The position numbers were made by a program, and so were the translations under genes. The notes beneath the pieces are model-generated. The model did not search any database, had not been told where the DNA came from, and saw nothing but the letters and a program-made list of their open reading frames with translations. This document shows, piece by piece, positions 43,909 through 52,777 of a stretch of DNA of 64,000 nucleotides; position 1 is the stretch's first letter, and the number at the start of each line of letters is the position of its first letter. Source of the DNA: Jannaschia sp. M317 (lineage in GTDB: Bacteria > Pseudomonadota > Alphaproteobacteria > Rhodobacterales > Rhodobacteraceae); contig NZ_CP081155.1 of assembly GCF_025141175.1 (NCBI RefSeq), positions 1,827,001 through 1,891,000 of the forward strand. The letters run 5' to 3'.

Positions 43909-45456
43909 TTGTCCTCTGGCCAGATGCGCGCGGTCGAGGCCGCGTCCTTCGAGTCGGGCCACATCACGGCCGCGCGGGCCATGGCCCGTGCAGCGCAGGC
44001 GACGATTGCGGCGATCGAGGGGCACTGGCCCGCATTCGCGGCCGCACCGGGGCGCGCGCGGGTGCTTTGCGGGCCGGGCAACAACGGCGGCGACGGCTTT
44101 GTTGTCGCGCGCCTGTTGGTGGAACGGGGCTGGTCTGTCGAGGTGTTCGCCCTGGGGCACACGCGGGATGCAGCCGGTGCCGCAGGTCAGGCGCGCGCGG
44201 CCTGTCCGGTGCCGATCCTCACGCTGACACAGGAAACTGAGGTGCCCGTTGCAGGCTGTGACCTCTATGTCGATGCGCTGTTCGGGATCGGATTGACGCG
44301 ACCGCTCGAGGGACTCGCCCGGATCTGGGCCACTGCCTTGGCCGAAGGCGCGCAGCATCGGGCGGCGGTGGACATCCCCAGCGGTCTGTGCGCCGATTCC
44401 GGGCGCTGGCTGTCCGCTGGGCTGACCGGTCATCGCCCGCCACCGGCGGATCTGACGGTGACGTTCCATGCGCCAAAGCTGGGGCATCTGTTGGCCGAGG
44501 GGCCGGACCTTTGCGGCGTGCTGGTCGTGGCCGATATCGGTGTGCGGGACCTATCGGACGCCGCGATCGTGCAGCGGGTCCGTGCGCCGGACGGGGCGCT
44601 GTTGGATCGGTTGCTGCGGCGCGGGCAGGGTGGGGACCATAAGTTCGGCCATGGCCACGCCCTTGTCCTGTCGGGCGGAGTCGGGCGCACCGGTGCCGCA
44701 CGGCTCAGCGCACAGGCAGCCCTGCGTGTGGGCGCGGGGCTGGTCACGCTGGGCGCACCTGGCAGCGCGCTGATGGAATGCGCGGCACAGCTGACCGCAG
44801 TGATGCTGCGGCGGTGCGATGACGGGGCCGCCTTGACGGACCTGCTGACCGATGCGCGTCTCTCGGCGATCTGCTTGGGGCCCGGCCTCGGGCTGGGCGC
44901 GCGGGCCGAAGGGTTGCTTGAGGCAACCCTGCAATCGGGCCGTCCGCTTGTGCTGGATGCGGATGCGTTGACGATGATTGCCGCGCGGCCCTCTCTCTTC
45001 GACGGCCTGCACGCCGGCTGTCTGCTGACCCCGCACGGTGGAGAGTTCGCCCGCCTGTTTCCCGACCTCGCCGCCGATTTGCAGGACCCGGCCGTTGCCG
45101 GCCCGGCATTTTCCCGGATCGAGGCAGTACAGCAGGCCGCCAGGCGGGCAGGCTGCACGGTGCTGCTGAAGGGGCGCGACACGGTGATTGCAGGACCGGA
45201 CGGGGCCGCGCATCTACACGCGGCCGTCGGGCCCGATGCCGCACCCTGGCTCGCGACAGCCGGATCCGGAGATGTTCTGGCAGGGCTGATTACGGGTCTG
45301 CTGGCCATGGGCGTCGACGGCATCGACGCGGCCCGTACAGCGGCCTGGCTGCATGCCGCAGCGGCGCGCAACTTTGGACCGGGCCTGATCGCAGAAGATC
45401 TGCCGGGTGCGATCCCCGCGGTCTTGCGCGATCTGTCGGATGGAAACGTGACCTAG
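43909..45456 (+). CDS. nnr: Bifunctional NAD(P)H-hydrate repair enzyme (epimerase + ADP/ATP-dependent dehydratase)
   Basis: Repairs hydrated NAD(P)H. The N-terminal YjeF/NnrE epimerase domain (about 1-200) starts LSSGQMRAVEAASF and has GPGNNGGDGFVVARLL and DLYVDALFGIGL. The C-terminal NnrD dehydratase domain (about 215-510) has KFGHGHALVLSGG, LGPGLGLG, LDADALTM, LTPHGGEFARLF, KGRDTVIAG and TAGSGDVLAGLITGL. TTG 43909 is chosen because GAGGGG lies five bases before it and the protein then begins as the family does. The frame stays open to a TTG at 43855. The predicted length is 515. It is divergent from glnB. Confidence 0.93.
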   Translation: MSSGQMRAVEAASFESGHITAARAMARAAQATIAAIEGHWPAFAAAPGRARVLCGPGNNGGDGFVVARLLVERGWSVEVFALGHTRDAAGAAGQARAACPVPILTLTQETEVPVAGCDLYVDALFGIGLTRPLEGLARIWATALAEGAQHRAAVDIPSGLCADSGRWLSAGLTGHRPPPADLTVTFHAPKLGHLLAEGPDLCGVLVVADIGVRDLSDAAIVQRVRAPDGALLDRLLRRGQGGDHKFGHGHALVLSGGVGRTGAARLSAQAALRVGAGLVTLGAPGSALMECAAQLTAVMLRRCDDGAALTDLLTDARLSAICLGPGLGLGARAEGLLEATLQSGRPLVLDADALTMIAARPSLFDGLHAGCLLTPHGGEFARLFPDLAADLQDPAVAGPAFSRIEAVQQAARRAGCTVLLKGRDTVIAGPDGAAHLHAAVGPDAAPWLATAGSGDVLAGLITGLLAMGVDGIDAARTAAWLHAAAARNFGPGLIAEDLPGAIPAVLRDLSDGNVT

Positions 45457-45564
45457 GGAGGGCGTGGGGCGGGAATAGGTCAGGCCCAGGTCGGCGCGCT
45501 CAACCGGGTGCCCCGGGCCCTGTGGGCGAAATCCCCGTCGGCCGCCAATGCCTGTGCCGGCACG

Positions 45565-45586
45565 GCCCCTGGATCAAGCCAGGGGC
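45565..45586. terminator. Hairpin between nnr and the first Hint gene
   Basis: GCCCCTGG (45565-45572), loop ATCAAG, CCAGGGGC (45579-45586). It is a strong stem without a T-tract, 8 bases beyond the Hint gene stop and between convergent genes, so it may end both transcripts weakly. Confidence 0.45.
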
Positions 45587-45593
45587 AGGCGCA

Positions 45594-46163
45594 TCATGCC
45601 GATCGCAAGGCCTCGATTGCGCCGACCGAGCCGGAGACGATCTCAAGCCCGTCCACGAACAGCGCCGCAGGCCAGTCGAGCACGATGGAATAGACCGTGG
45701 CTTCTGCCGAGTCGCCCATGCGGATCAGTTGACCATCAATCAGGCGTCCGACGGCAACCCGCGCCTCTTTCGCACCGAAAAGCGTCAGCGCGCGCCAATC
45801 CCGCAGGACGACGGGCTGATCCGGCGGCAGGCGGAGATCGCGATCAGGCCTATGGTTGCCAAGACAGCCTTGGGTGATGTGGACCATGCGGTCGCGCGTG
45901 GTGGTCGATGCGACGACAATTTCGCGCACGGTGGCCTTGCCATGGTCGCGGGTAATGACCTCGTCGCCAGGGCGCAGGCCCTCGACCAGCCGTTCCCCCC
46001 GCGTGGTCAACACCAGGCTGCCGGCCGGCAGGGCATGCCGTACACTGTGGTTTGCCACGATCGGCACACCGATGCCCGCGGGCAGGGCCCGAGAGGAGCG
46101 ACGCCCATGGGGGCGCGCGCTATGGGTCGCTTTCTGTGGCATCTGCCGTTTTCCTTGCATCAT
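45594..46163 (-). CDS. Small Hint (Hedgehog/intein) domain protein, copy A
   Basis: 189 residues. The Hint_2-type pattern is visible: LPAGSLVLTTRGERLVEGLRPGDEVITRDHG (N-terminal block, region about 45-75), HITQGCLGNHRPDRDLRLPPDQPVVLRDWRALTLFG (B block) and AVGRLIDGQLI. The nucleophilic Cys or Ser that normally starts an active Hint core and the final His-Asn of inteins are not seen. Such domains end many secreted calcium-binding proteins of Rhodobacterales, but here the domain stands alone without a secreted partner domain. It is a diverged tandem relative of the next gene. The role is unknown. Confidence 0.72.
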   Translation of the reverse strand: MMQGKRQMPQKATHSARPHGRRSSRALPAGIGVPIVANHSVRHALPAGSLVLTTRGERLVEGLRPGDEVITRDHGKATVREIVVASTTTRDRMVHITQGCLGNHRPDRDLRLPPDQPVVLRDWRALTLFGAKEARVAVGRLIDGQLIRMGDSAEATVYSIVLDWPAALFVDGLEIVSGSVGAIEALRSA

Positions 46164-46260
46164 GGCACACCTGAGCAGTCCTGCTTGCGACGGTGTCGCA
46201 TGCCGGTGTTGCTGTGCGGTTAACTGCCGCGAAAAAACTGGGACTCTCTGAAGGCGGGGG

Positions 46261-46806
46261 TCAGGCGTCCGGGATGGCGTCGACCACGCCCGTTTCGCTG
46301 CGCCCGACGGGCAGGTCCAACCCGTTGGCCTGGATCGTCAAGGCGGAGCCGAGGTCCAGTTGATAGACTTCGGCTTCCGAGAGCGTCGCGATCTGGTGGC
46401 CATCCGCCAGTCGGGCGGTCGGGACCAGTGCCGCGCCCATGTCGAACAGGGCCTCGGCCCGCCAATCGCTCAGCACGATGTGCTGATCGCTGGCGACAAG
46501 GATGTCGCGCGCGGGCCGCGCCAGGCCCAGACTGTCGGTCCGGATGCGGCAAACGGGTGCGTGTCGTCGACTGACCGACAGGAGCAGGCAAAAGCCCCGC
46601 TCGTGCGTCTGTATCATGTCGCCGGGGCGCAAATCCTGGACCGCGACCGGTCCTGCATCCGTTTCCACCTTCGTTCCACGTGCCAGACCACCCGTGCGGG
46701 GCATGTCGGAAATGACATCGACCCTCAGGCAGGAGGTGGCGCGAAGTTGATCGGCATTCATGCGGAGCTGGACGGTCATGGCAGTGATCCCGTTCTTTAA
46801 TTTCAT
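46261..46806 (-). CDS. Small Hint (Hedgehog/intein) domain protein, copy B
   Basis: 181 residues from ATG 46806 (alternative ATG 46779, starting MTVQLRMN). The same layout as copy A: LARGTKVETDAGPVAVQDLRPGDMIQTHERG, then RDILVASDQHIVLSDWRAEALFDMGAALVP and ARLADGHQIATL. The GTKV..AGPVAVQDLRPGD block is the conserved Hint start, again without a leading Cys. It lies 97 bases upstream of copy A in the same direction, so the two look like an old tandem duplication. No signal peptide is seen. Confidence 0.72.
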   Translation of the reverse strand: MKLKNGITAMTVQLRMNADQLRATSCLRVDVISDMPRTGGLARGTKVETDAGPVAVQDLRPGDMIQTHERGFCLLLSVSRRHAPVCRIRTDSLGLARPARDILVASDQHIVLSDWRAEALFDMGAALVPTARLADGHQIATLSEAEVYQLDLGSALTIQANGLDLPVGRSETGVVDAIPDA

Positions 46807-46915
46807 CAGGCGGACGGGTTCAGGATCGACTTGAATTGCGGCGGAGCTTGGGCACGCTTGGGGAGTCTTCGCGGCCCTTTCCGAGCATCAAAGAGGATGC
46901 TATCAGGCCGCCGAT

Positions 46916-47000
46916 GCGGGTGTGGCGGAATTGGTAGACGCACCAGATTTAGGTTCTGGCGCCGCGAGGCGTGGGGGTTCGAGTCCCTTCACCCGCACCA
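46916..47000 (+). tRNA. tRNA-Leu (anticodon UAG)
   Basis: 85 bases with encoded CCA. Acceptor GCGGGTG pairs with CACCCGC. The anticodon stem CCAGA/TCTGG encloses TTTAGGT (anticodon TAG). A long variable arm, GCGCCGCGAGGCGT, is present as in class II tRNAs. Confidence 0.97.
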
Positions 47001-47048
47001 AAACAGCGTCCCACAAGTCAGGGGCCGCCGCCCGTCGGGGCAGTCCCT

Positions 47049-47792
47049 CTAGGACCGCAGCGCGGCCAAGCCGATTCCCGTGGCCTCGAACCCGCCGTCG
47101 ACGGACAGCCGCTGACCGGTCACGAAGCTGGCCTTGTCCGAGCACAGCCAGACGATTGCTTCGGCGATCTCGCTTTCCTGGCCATAGCGGTTCAACGGAA
47201 TCGCGTCGTGGTAGGCGTCGATGATGTCCTGCGTGTGGACCGCCATCGCCAGTTTGGTGCGCACCGGGCCGGGGCAGACGCAGTTCACGCGGATGCCGTG
47301 TTCGCCCAGCTCCACCGCCTGTTGCTGCGTCAGGTGGGCGACCCCGGCCTTGGATGTGCCATAAGCCACACGCAGGGTGGAGGCGCGCAGGGCGCTGATC
47401 GAGGCGATGTTTACCACGGCGCCTTTGGCGGCCTTCAACGCGGGGGTAAAAGCCTGCGTCATCAGAAAGACGCCGTCGAGATTGGTCGCCATGACCGCGC
47501 GCCATCTTTCATACGTGGTCTCTTCGATGGGGCCGAAATCCGCGAGGCCGGCATTATTGACAAGGGCCACGATCTCCAACTCGGCCACATCCGCCGCCAG
47601 CCGTGCGACCGAGGCGGGATCGGAGACGTCGCAATCGTGCGGGGTCACGTTTTCCAGCGATTCTGCCACGACTGCCAATTCAGCCCCGTCGTTGTCGACC
47701 ATGACGACGTGCAGCCCCGCGTCCAGGAACAGTTTCGTCGTGGCCAATCCGATGCCGCGCGCCGCGCCGGTCACAACTGCTGTCTTTACCAT
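47049..47792 (-). CDS. Short-chain dehydrogenase/reductase
   Basis: 247 residues, classical SDR. Cofactor motif TGAARGIGLATT with Asp in VVMVDNDG (NAD preference), NNAG in LVNNAGLADFG, catalytic Ser in NIASISALRAS, Tyr and Lys in YGTSKAGV, and C-terminal NCVCPGPVRT and GQRLSVDGGF. The substrate is not evident. It is leftward, just after the tRNA-Leu gene, and divergent from the pirin gene. Confidence 0.93.
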   Translation of the reverse strand: MVKTAVVTGAARGIGLATTKLFLDAGLHVVMVDNDGAELAVVAESLENVTPHDCDVSDPASVARLAADVAELEIVALVNNAGLADFGPIEETTYERWRAVMATNLDGVFLMTQAFTPALKAAKGAVVNIASISALRASTLRVAYGTSKAGVAHLTQQQAVELGEHGIRVNCVCPGPVRTKLAMAVHTQDIIDAYHDAIPLNRYGQESEIAEAIVWLCSDKASFVTGQRLSVDGGFEATGIGLAALRS

Positions 47793-47938
47793 GTGTTCAG
47801 TCCCTCGTGTTTTACGCAGGGTTCAGGCTTCGCCGCCGGGATGCAATCCCTTACCGCTTCCGCAGGTGATCGGTGCGCTGGTGCGTATTGTTGTGGTGTG
47901 ATGCGTCATATACGTTCGGAGTAACACAGGAGGACGAC

Positions 47939-48877
47939 ATGAGCTGGAACCCGGTTCTGGACCCGCAGGTCCCCATGGGCAACGACATCGACGCCATCGA
48001 AACGGTCATCGTACCCCGCGCCCGCGATCTGGGCGGGTTCGAGGTGCGCCGTGCCTTGCCGGCGCCGAAACGGCAGATGGTCGGCCCCTTCATCTTTTTC
48101 GATCAAATGGGCCCGGCGGAGTTTCTGACGGGGCAGGGCATCGACGTGCGCCCGCACCCGCATATCGGCCTGGCCACGGTGACCTACCTGCTCAAGGGCA
48201 AGATCCACCACCGCGACAGTCTGGGGACCGACCAGTGGATCGAACCCGGCGCGGTCAACTGGATGGTCGCGGGCCATGGTATTACCCATTCGGAACGGAT
48301 GGATGGCGACTATCGTCAGCAAGACAAGTCGCTGTTCGGCATTCAGACATGGGTCGCCTTGCCCGAGGATCGGGAGGATGATCCAGCCGATTTCAGCCAT
48401 GCACCGAAGGCGGCCTTGCCCGTCCTGCAGGCCGAGGGCAAGCAGCTGCGCCTGGTGCTGGGCGACGGCTGGGGCGAAAAGGCACCGGTCGAGACCGCCA
48501 GCCGCATGTTCTATGCCGATGCGATCCTTGATCCCGGTGCCGCGATCCCGCTACCGGACGATCACGAGGATCGGGGCGTCTACGTTTTGGACGGATCCGT
48601 GACCGTCGCGGGCCAGGACTTCGAGACGGGGCAGATGATGGTCTTCCGGCCCGGCGATCCGATCTCGCTCCGCGCCGGGGAGCGGGGCGCGCGGCTGATG
48701 TTGCTGGGCGGCGATACCATGGGCGGACCACGCCATATCTGGTGGAACTTCGTGGCCTCGTCCAAGGACAAGATCGAGGCCGCGAAGGAGGCCTGGCGCG
48801 CGGGCGACTGGCGCCACGGGCGGTTCCAACTGCCGCCGGGCGACGACGCGGAACACATCCCGCTGCCGCCGCGCTAG
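47939..48877 (+). CDS. Pirin family protein (bicupin)
   Basis: 312 residues from ATG 47939, with AGGAGGACGAC upstream. The N-terminal cupin has the pirin signature RRALPAPKRQMVGPFIFFDQMGP (as a region) and the iron-site residues in VRPHPHIGLATVTYLLKG and HGITHSER. A second C-terminal cupin carries DRGVYVLDGSVTVAG. Bacterial pirins can act as quercetin dioxygenases or regulators of metabolism. The role here is unknown. Its last four bases overlap the convergent methyltransferase gene. Confidence 0.94.
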   Translation: MSWNPVLDPQVPMGNDIDAIETVIVPRARDLGGFEVRRALPAPKRQMVGPFIFFDQMGPAEFLTGQGIDVRPHPHIGLATVTYLLKGKIHHRDSLGTDQWIEPGAVNWMVAGHGITHSERMDGDYRQQDKSLFGIQTWVALPEDREDDPADFSHAPKAALPVLQAEGKQLRLVLGDGWGEKAPVETASRMFYADAILDPGAAIPLPDDHEDRGVYVLDGSVTVAGQDFETGQMMVFRPGDPISLRAGERGARLMLLGGDTMGGPRHIWWNFVASSKDKIEAAKEAWRAGDWRHGRFQLPPGDDAEHIPLPPR

Positions 48878-49533
48878 GACAAGGTGGCCTTGCGCGCGAC
48901 CAGAAACCGGCTGGTCGATCCGCTGGGGTAGGTGCCGCGCTCCACGATCTCGAAGCCTGCGGCCCGAACCATTCCGACCCATTGTTCGGTCGACAGGAAG
49001 GTGACCGCGGGTGCCTTGCCCAGCAGGCGCATGGCCCCGACCACCGTGCGATACATCAGCGTCTTGGCCCCCTGTCCACCCAGGCAAGGCGTCTTGGAAA
49101 TGAAGACACCCCCCGGTTCCAGGCCGCGCGCCACATGGGCCAAGGCCGCCTGTGGGTCGGCGATCAGGTGGAACAGGTTGAACCCCAGAACCACGTCGAA
49201 CCGCCGCCCAGCCAGCACATCGTCGCCCGGTGCCGCGACCTGGAAATCCAGGTTTCGCGGGCTGTCTTCCCAGGCCTTTTCGCGCGCAACCTCGATCATC
49301 CCCTCGGAAAAGTCGGTCCCGGTATAGCGCGCCACCTTGTCGCGCAGCTTCAACGCCGTGGTCCCCGTGCCGCAGCCCAATTCCAGCACGCGGTCGGTGT
49401 CGCGCAGATAGTGGGCGGTGCGCAGCAAGGTTTCCTCGTAGGCGGGAATGTCTGCGATGGGGCGCGCGGCATAGCGGCGCGCGATCCGGGTCCAAAAGGC
49501 GGTGTCCTGTGTCATCAAGGCGTCCTGTGTCAT
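48874..49533 (-). CDS. Class I SAM-dependent methyltransferase
   Basis: 219 residues. SAM motif I is VLELGCGTGTTALKL. The acidic residue after strand two is in YTGTDFSEGMIEVAREKA, and motif IV is FDVVLGFNLFHLI. The start region contains a direct repeat ATGACACAGGAC at 49533 and 49515. The upstream ATG has AGGAG at proper distance and is used; the second would give six residues fewer. The substrate is unknown. It is divergent from a LysR regulator that may control it. Confidence 0.9.
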   Translation of the reverse strand: MTQDALMTQDTAFWTRIARRYAARPIADIPAYEETLLRTAHYLRDTDRVLELGCGTGTTALKLRDKVARYTGTDFSEGMIEVAREKAWEDSPRNLDFQVAAPGDDVLAGRRFDVVLGFNLFHLIADPQAALAHVARGLEPGGVFISKTPCLGGQGAKTLMYRTVVGAMRLLGKAPAVTFLSTEQWVGMVRAAGFEIVERGTYPSGSTSRFLVARKATLS

Positions 49534-49607
49534 CTTTGTCTCCTGTGTTGAGGGCAGATTATCTGGCGGTTCTGCGTATGGGTATTGCGGAAATTTCCGG
49601 GGCAGCT

Positions 49608-50537
49608 ATGCATCCGTGCATGACCTGGAATGCCCTCGATTTCGACTGGAACCATGTTCGCGCCTTTCTGGTGACCGTCGAACAGGGGTCCTTGTCGGCA
49701 GCAGCCCGCGCCCTGCGCCAGACCCAGCCAACCGTCGGGCGTCAAGTCGCCGCGTTGGAGGCAGAACTGGGCGTGGCGCTGTTCGACCGGATCGGCAACG
49801 CCCTTGAACTGACGCAGGCGGGGACCGAGCTGATCGAACAGGTGCGCCTGATGGGGCAGGCGGCGGAACGGGTTTCGTTGACGGCAAGCGGGCAGGCGCA
49901 GACGATCGAGGGGATGATCCGCATTTCCGTGTCGGAACTTTATGCCGGTCTGATAATGCCCGCCATCGCCGCCGGTCTGCGCCAGCGGCACCCGGACCTG
50001 AAGGTCGACATTCTGGTCACCAACAGCCTGTCCGACCTGCGCCGCAGAGAGGCGGACATCGCCATTCGGAACGCCGAACCCCAGGACCCGGATCTGATCG
50101 GTCGCAAGCTGGGCCAGGACGGCGCGACCTTGTTCGCCACGCCCGACTATCTGGCGTCCCTGGGGTCGCTGAACGGACCCGAGGATTTTGCCGATGCGCA
50201 ATTCCTGAGCCTTGGCGACAACACGGAGATCAGCCGCGCGCTGAGCAGTGTGGGGTTTCGGCTGACGGATCGTAATTTCATGCTGTCGACCGGGGAAAGC
50301 CATATGGTGCATTGGCATTTCACCCGCGCGGGGCTTGGTATCGGGTTCGGCCCCATTGCTGTCGGCATGGCCGACCCCTTGCTGGTCCCGGTTCTGCCCG
50401 ACCCGCCGATCTATCCCTTTCCCATCTGGCTGTGCGCCGCGAAAGAATTGCGGACCAGCGCGCGCGTCCGGGCCGTGTTCGACTACCTGACAGAGGCGCT
50501 GCCGCCGTTGTTCAAGAATTCCATCACAGGCGCTTGA
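49608..50537 (+). CDS. LysR-family transcriptional regulator
   Basis: 309 residues from ATG 49608, which has GGGG at a fair distance; ATG 49620 would start at MTWNALDFDW. The winged helix contains HVRAFLVTVEQGSLSAAARALRQTQPTVGRQVAALEAELG (as a region). The effector domain begins with GMIRISVSELYAGLIMPAIAAGLRQRHP and has RRREADIAIRNAEP. It is divergent from the methyltransferase gene, so autoregulation plus control of that gene is likely. The effector is unknown. Confidence 0.92.
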   Translation: MHPCMTWNALDFDWNHVRAFLVTVEQGSLSAAARALRQTQPTVGRQVAALEAELGVALFDRIGNALELTQAGTELIEQVRLMGQAAERVSLTASGQAQTIEGMIRISVSELYAGLIMPAIAAGLRQRHPDLKVDILVTNSLSDLRRREADIAIRNAEPQDPDLIGRKLGQDGATLFATPDYLASLGSLNGPEDFADAQFLSLGDNTEISRALSSVGFRLTDRNFMLSTGESHMVHWHFTRAGLGIGFGPIAVGMADPLLVPVLPDPPIYPFPIWLCAAKELRTSARVRAVFDYLTEALPPLFKNSITGA

Positions 50538-50573
50538 CGCCGGTTGCACGGCCTTCTAGAGACCCCCTCACGC

Positions 50574-50650
50574 GCGGTTGTAGCTCAGTTGGTTAGAGTA
50601 CCGGCCTGTCACGCCGGGGGTCGCGGGTTCGAGCCCCGTCAACCGCGCCA
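50574..50650 (+). tRNA. tRNA-Asp (anticodon GUC), copy 1
   Basis: 77 bases with CCA. Acceptor GCGGTTG pairs with CAACCGC, and the anticodon stem CCGGC/GCCGG encloses CTGTCAC. It is identical to the copy at 51664, including about ten bases upstream. Confidence 0.97.
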
Positions 50651-50763
50651 CTTTCCCCCCTTACGATATCGATGCTTCTGGTCGCCTTGGTATGACCGGA
50701 TCAAAGCTGTTGACTTTGGCCTGCCGCCTCCGCCCATCTTGGCGCGTCTCTGAGGAGGGCAGA

Positions 50764-51564
50764 ATGTCGATATTGGGCCGGTTCCTGTACAAGTCACGCA
50801 AGTTTTATGACGATGATTTCGACTGGGACAGTTACACCGAGGACAGCTATGAGCGGCGCCTTGTGTCCGTTGTCGAGCGTGAAAACCTGGCTGCGGCGGC
50901 CCCCGGTGATCTGACGTTCGATCCGGCGACCGGGTCCGTCACCTCCAACAGCCGACCGATCCACCCGAACCAACAGGCGATTCTGGAGGTCATCGGCAGG
51001 CTGCGGCCCCGGTCCGTGCACGAGGTTGGATGTGGCGGCGGCGATCATCTGGCCAACGGTCAACTGCTCTACCCCGACATAGCCTTTAGCGGTTCGGACC
51101 GGTCGGACGGACAACTGGCGCTGGCGCGGAAGCGACACCCGACCTTGGCCGATCGCCTCGTCCAGCGCGATCTGACGATGCCGTTCTCGCGAAACTGGGT
51201 CCAGTCCGATCTCGTCTACAGCCAGACGGTGCTGATGCATATCCATACGGCTGTCAGTCATTTCGTGGCCCTGTCCAACATGGTGGCCCTGGCCGAACGC
51301 TATGTCCTGCTGATGGAGAACCAGCAGTGCCACAACTTTGTCGAGGATATCGGCAACCTGCACGCGGGGGGGCATTTCGCCTGGGACTCGCTGCACGTCT
51401 ACCGCTTCGACGGCACGGATGGCGCACGCACCATCCTGTTGTCGAAGAATCCCTTGCCGATGGAGCCGCTGACCACGGACGCGCAGCTACGCGCCGGGTT
51501 GAAGCCGTCGCCCCGGCGTCTGAAACGCGCGCGGGAGGACAGCGCGCGGGGCACCTTTGGCTGA
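50764..51564 (+). CDS. Class I SAM-dependent methyltransferase between two tRNA-Asp genes
   Basis: 266 residues from ATG 50764, with GAGGAGG upstream. SAM motif I is VHEVGCGGGDHLANG with the acidic strand FSGSDRSDGQLALARK, and motif IV is SDLVYSQTVLMHIHT. The N-terminus MSILGRFLYKSRKFYDDDFDWDSY and the C-terminal basic tail resemble methyltransferases of polysaccharide or lipid modification, but no substrate can be named. It is monocistronic and bracketed by two identical tRNA-Asp genes. Confidence 0.85.
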   Translation: MSILGRFLYKSRKFYDDDFDWDSYTEDSYERRLVSVVERENLAAAAPGDLTFDPATGSVTSNSRPIHPNQQAILEVIGRLRPRSVHEVGCGGGDHLANGQLLYPDIAFSGSDRSDGQLALARKRHPTLADRLVQRDLTMPFSRNWVQSDLVYSQTVLMHIHTAVSHFVALSNMVALAERYVLLMENQQCHNFVEDIGNLHAGGHFAWDSLHVYRFDGTDGARTILLSKNPLPMEPLTTDAQLRAGLKPSPRRLKRAREDSARGTFG

Positions 51565-51663
51565 CGTTCGGGGGGCAATGTGCGGTCGGGGCATTTTCTG
51601 TGCTCCAAGGGGGCAGAAGGCCATTGACCCCCCCGCAACCCCCGGCTATCCCGCCCCTCACGC

Positions 51664-51740
51664 GCGGTTGTAGCTCAGTTGGTTAGAGTACCGGCCTGTC
51701 ACGCCGGGGGTCGCGGGTTCGAGCCCCGTCAACCGCGCCA
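51664..51740 (+). tRNA. tRNA-Asp (anticodon GUC), copy 2
   Basis: Identical 77-base sequence to copy 1, again preceded by CCCCTCACGC. The two copies are 1090 bases apart in direct orientation. Confidence 0.97.
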
Positions 51741-51837
51741 TTTCATTCTTTTTGCAGGATTTTCCTGCCGACCTCGCCTCGGCTCTGGCCCCGCACGGGG
51801 CCGTCGCCGATGCGACATGCATGCGCATGGGTGCCGT

Positions 51838-51858
51838 TTGCGGGCAGGTTGCCCGCAA
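51838..51858. repeat. Intergenic hairpin downstream of tRNA-Asp and mmsB
   Basis: TTGCGGGCA (51838-51846), loop GGT, TGCCCGCAA (51850-51858): a perfect 9-bp stem between the convergent ends of tRNA-Asp and mmsB. It may act as a two-way terminator, though there is no T-tract. Confidence 0.5.
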
Positions 51859-51907
51859 CGGTAGAGGTGTCAGGAGCGTGGCGGCCGCGCGGCCGCGCTA
51901 TCTGGTG

Positions 51908-52777
51908 TCAGTCGCGCGATTTCGAGGCGAAGTGCGGCAGCAAGGCCGAGAAATCCCTGCCCTTGCCACCGGCCTCGACGAAGGCGCGATACTGGGCCAG
52001 AGCCTCGGTCCCAAGGGGCGTCGGGCTGTCGGCGATCTGCGCCGCTTGAAGCGCCAGGTCCAGATCCTTGAGCATCAGTTCTGCGGCAAACCCCGGTTTG
52101 TAGGCGTTGTCAGACGGCGACGTCGGGCCGACGCCCGGTGCCGGGCAGTAACTGGTCAGCGACCAGCTTTGCCCCGATGACATCGAAGCGACATCATACA
52201 TCGCCTGGCGATCGAGGCCCAGTTTGTCGGCAAGGGCAAAGGCCTCGCAGGTGACGGCCATGGTCGCGCCCAAAATCATGTTGTTGCAGATCTTGGCCGC
52301 CTGGCCATTGCCTGACGGGCCGCAGTGGACGGTCTTGCCGCCCATGATGTCCAGAAGCGGTGCAGCCGTGGCAAGGGCGCTGTCACTGCCGCCGACCATA
52401 AAGGTCAGCGTGCCCGCGTCCGCACCACCGATCCCGCCAGAGACAGGCGCGTCTAGGGCCCCAAGCCCGGCGGCTAGCGCCTGATCCGCAACCGCGCGGG
52501 CGCTGTCGACATCCACCGTGGAACAATCGAGCAGAACCGCGCCCTTGGCCATGGCCGGGATCACCTCATCTGCGACGGTGCGCAGGATCGCGCCGTTGGG
52601 CAGCATGGTGATGACGACCTCGGCCCCGGCAACGGCCTCGGTCGCAGAGGCGGCGGCGGTGACGCCCTCGGGGGCGGGGGCCATCTTGTCATAGCCAGCG
52701 ACGGTATGGCCCGCGCGGGCCAGGTTGCGGGCCATGGGCGCGCCCATGTTGCCCAGGCCGATAAAGGCGATGTTCAT
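51908..52777 (-). CDS. mmsB: 3-hydroxyisobutyrate dehydrogenase
   Basis: Oxidises 3-hydroxyisobutyrate to methylmalonate semialdehyde with NAD, in valine breakdown. 289 residues. Motifs: NIAFIGLGNMGAPMARNLARAGH (dinucleotide site and family signature, as a region), LDAPVSGGIGGADAGTLTFMVGG (substrate site), and catalytic Lys in GNGQAAKICNNMILG. Its start overlaps the end of the upstream hydratase-family gene by four bases. Together with the next two genes it forms a leftward valine-catabolic operon. Confidence 0.95.
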   Translation of the reverse strand: MNIAFIGLGNMGAPMARNLARAGHTVAGYDKMAPAPEGVTAAASATEAVAGAEVVITMLPNGAILRTVADEVIPAMAKGAVLLDCSTVDVDSARAVADQALAAGLGALDAPVSGGIGGADAGTLTFMVGGSDSALATAAPLLDIMGGKTVHCGPSGNGQAAKICNNMILGATMAVTCEAFALADKLGLDRQAMYDVASMSSGQSWSLTSYCPAPGVGPTSPSDNAYKPGFAAELMLKDLDLALQAAQIADSPTPLGTEALAQYRAFVEAGGKGRDFSALLPHFASKSRD

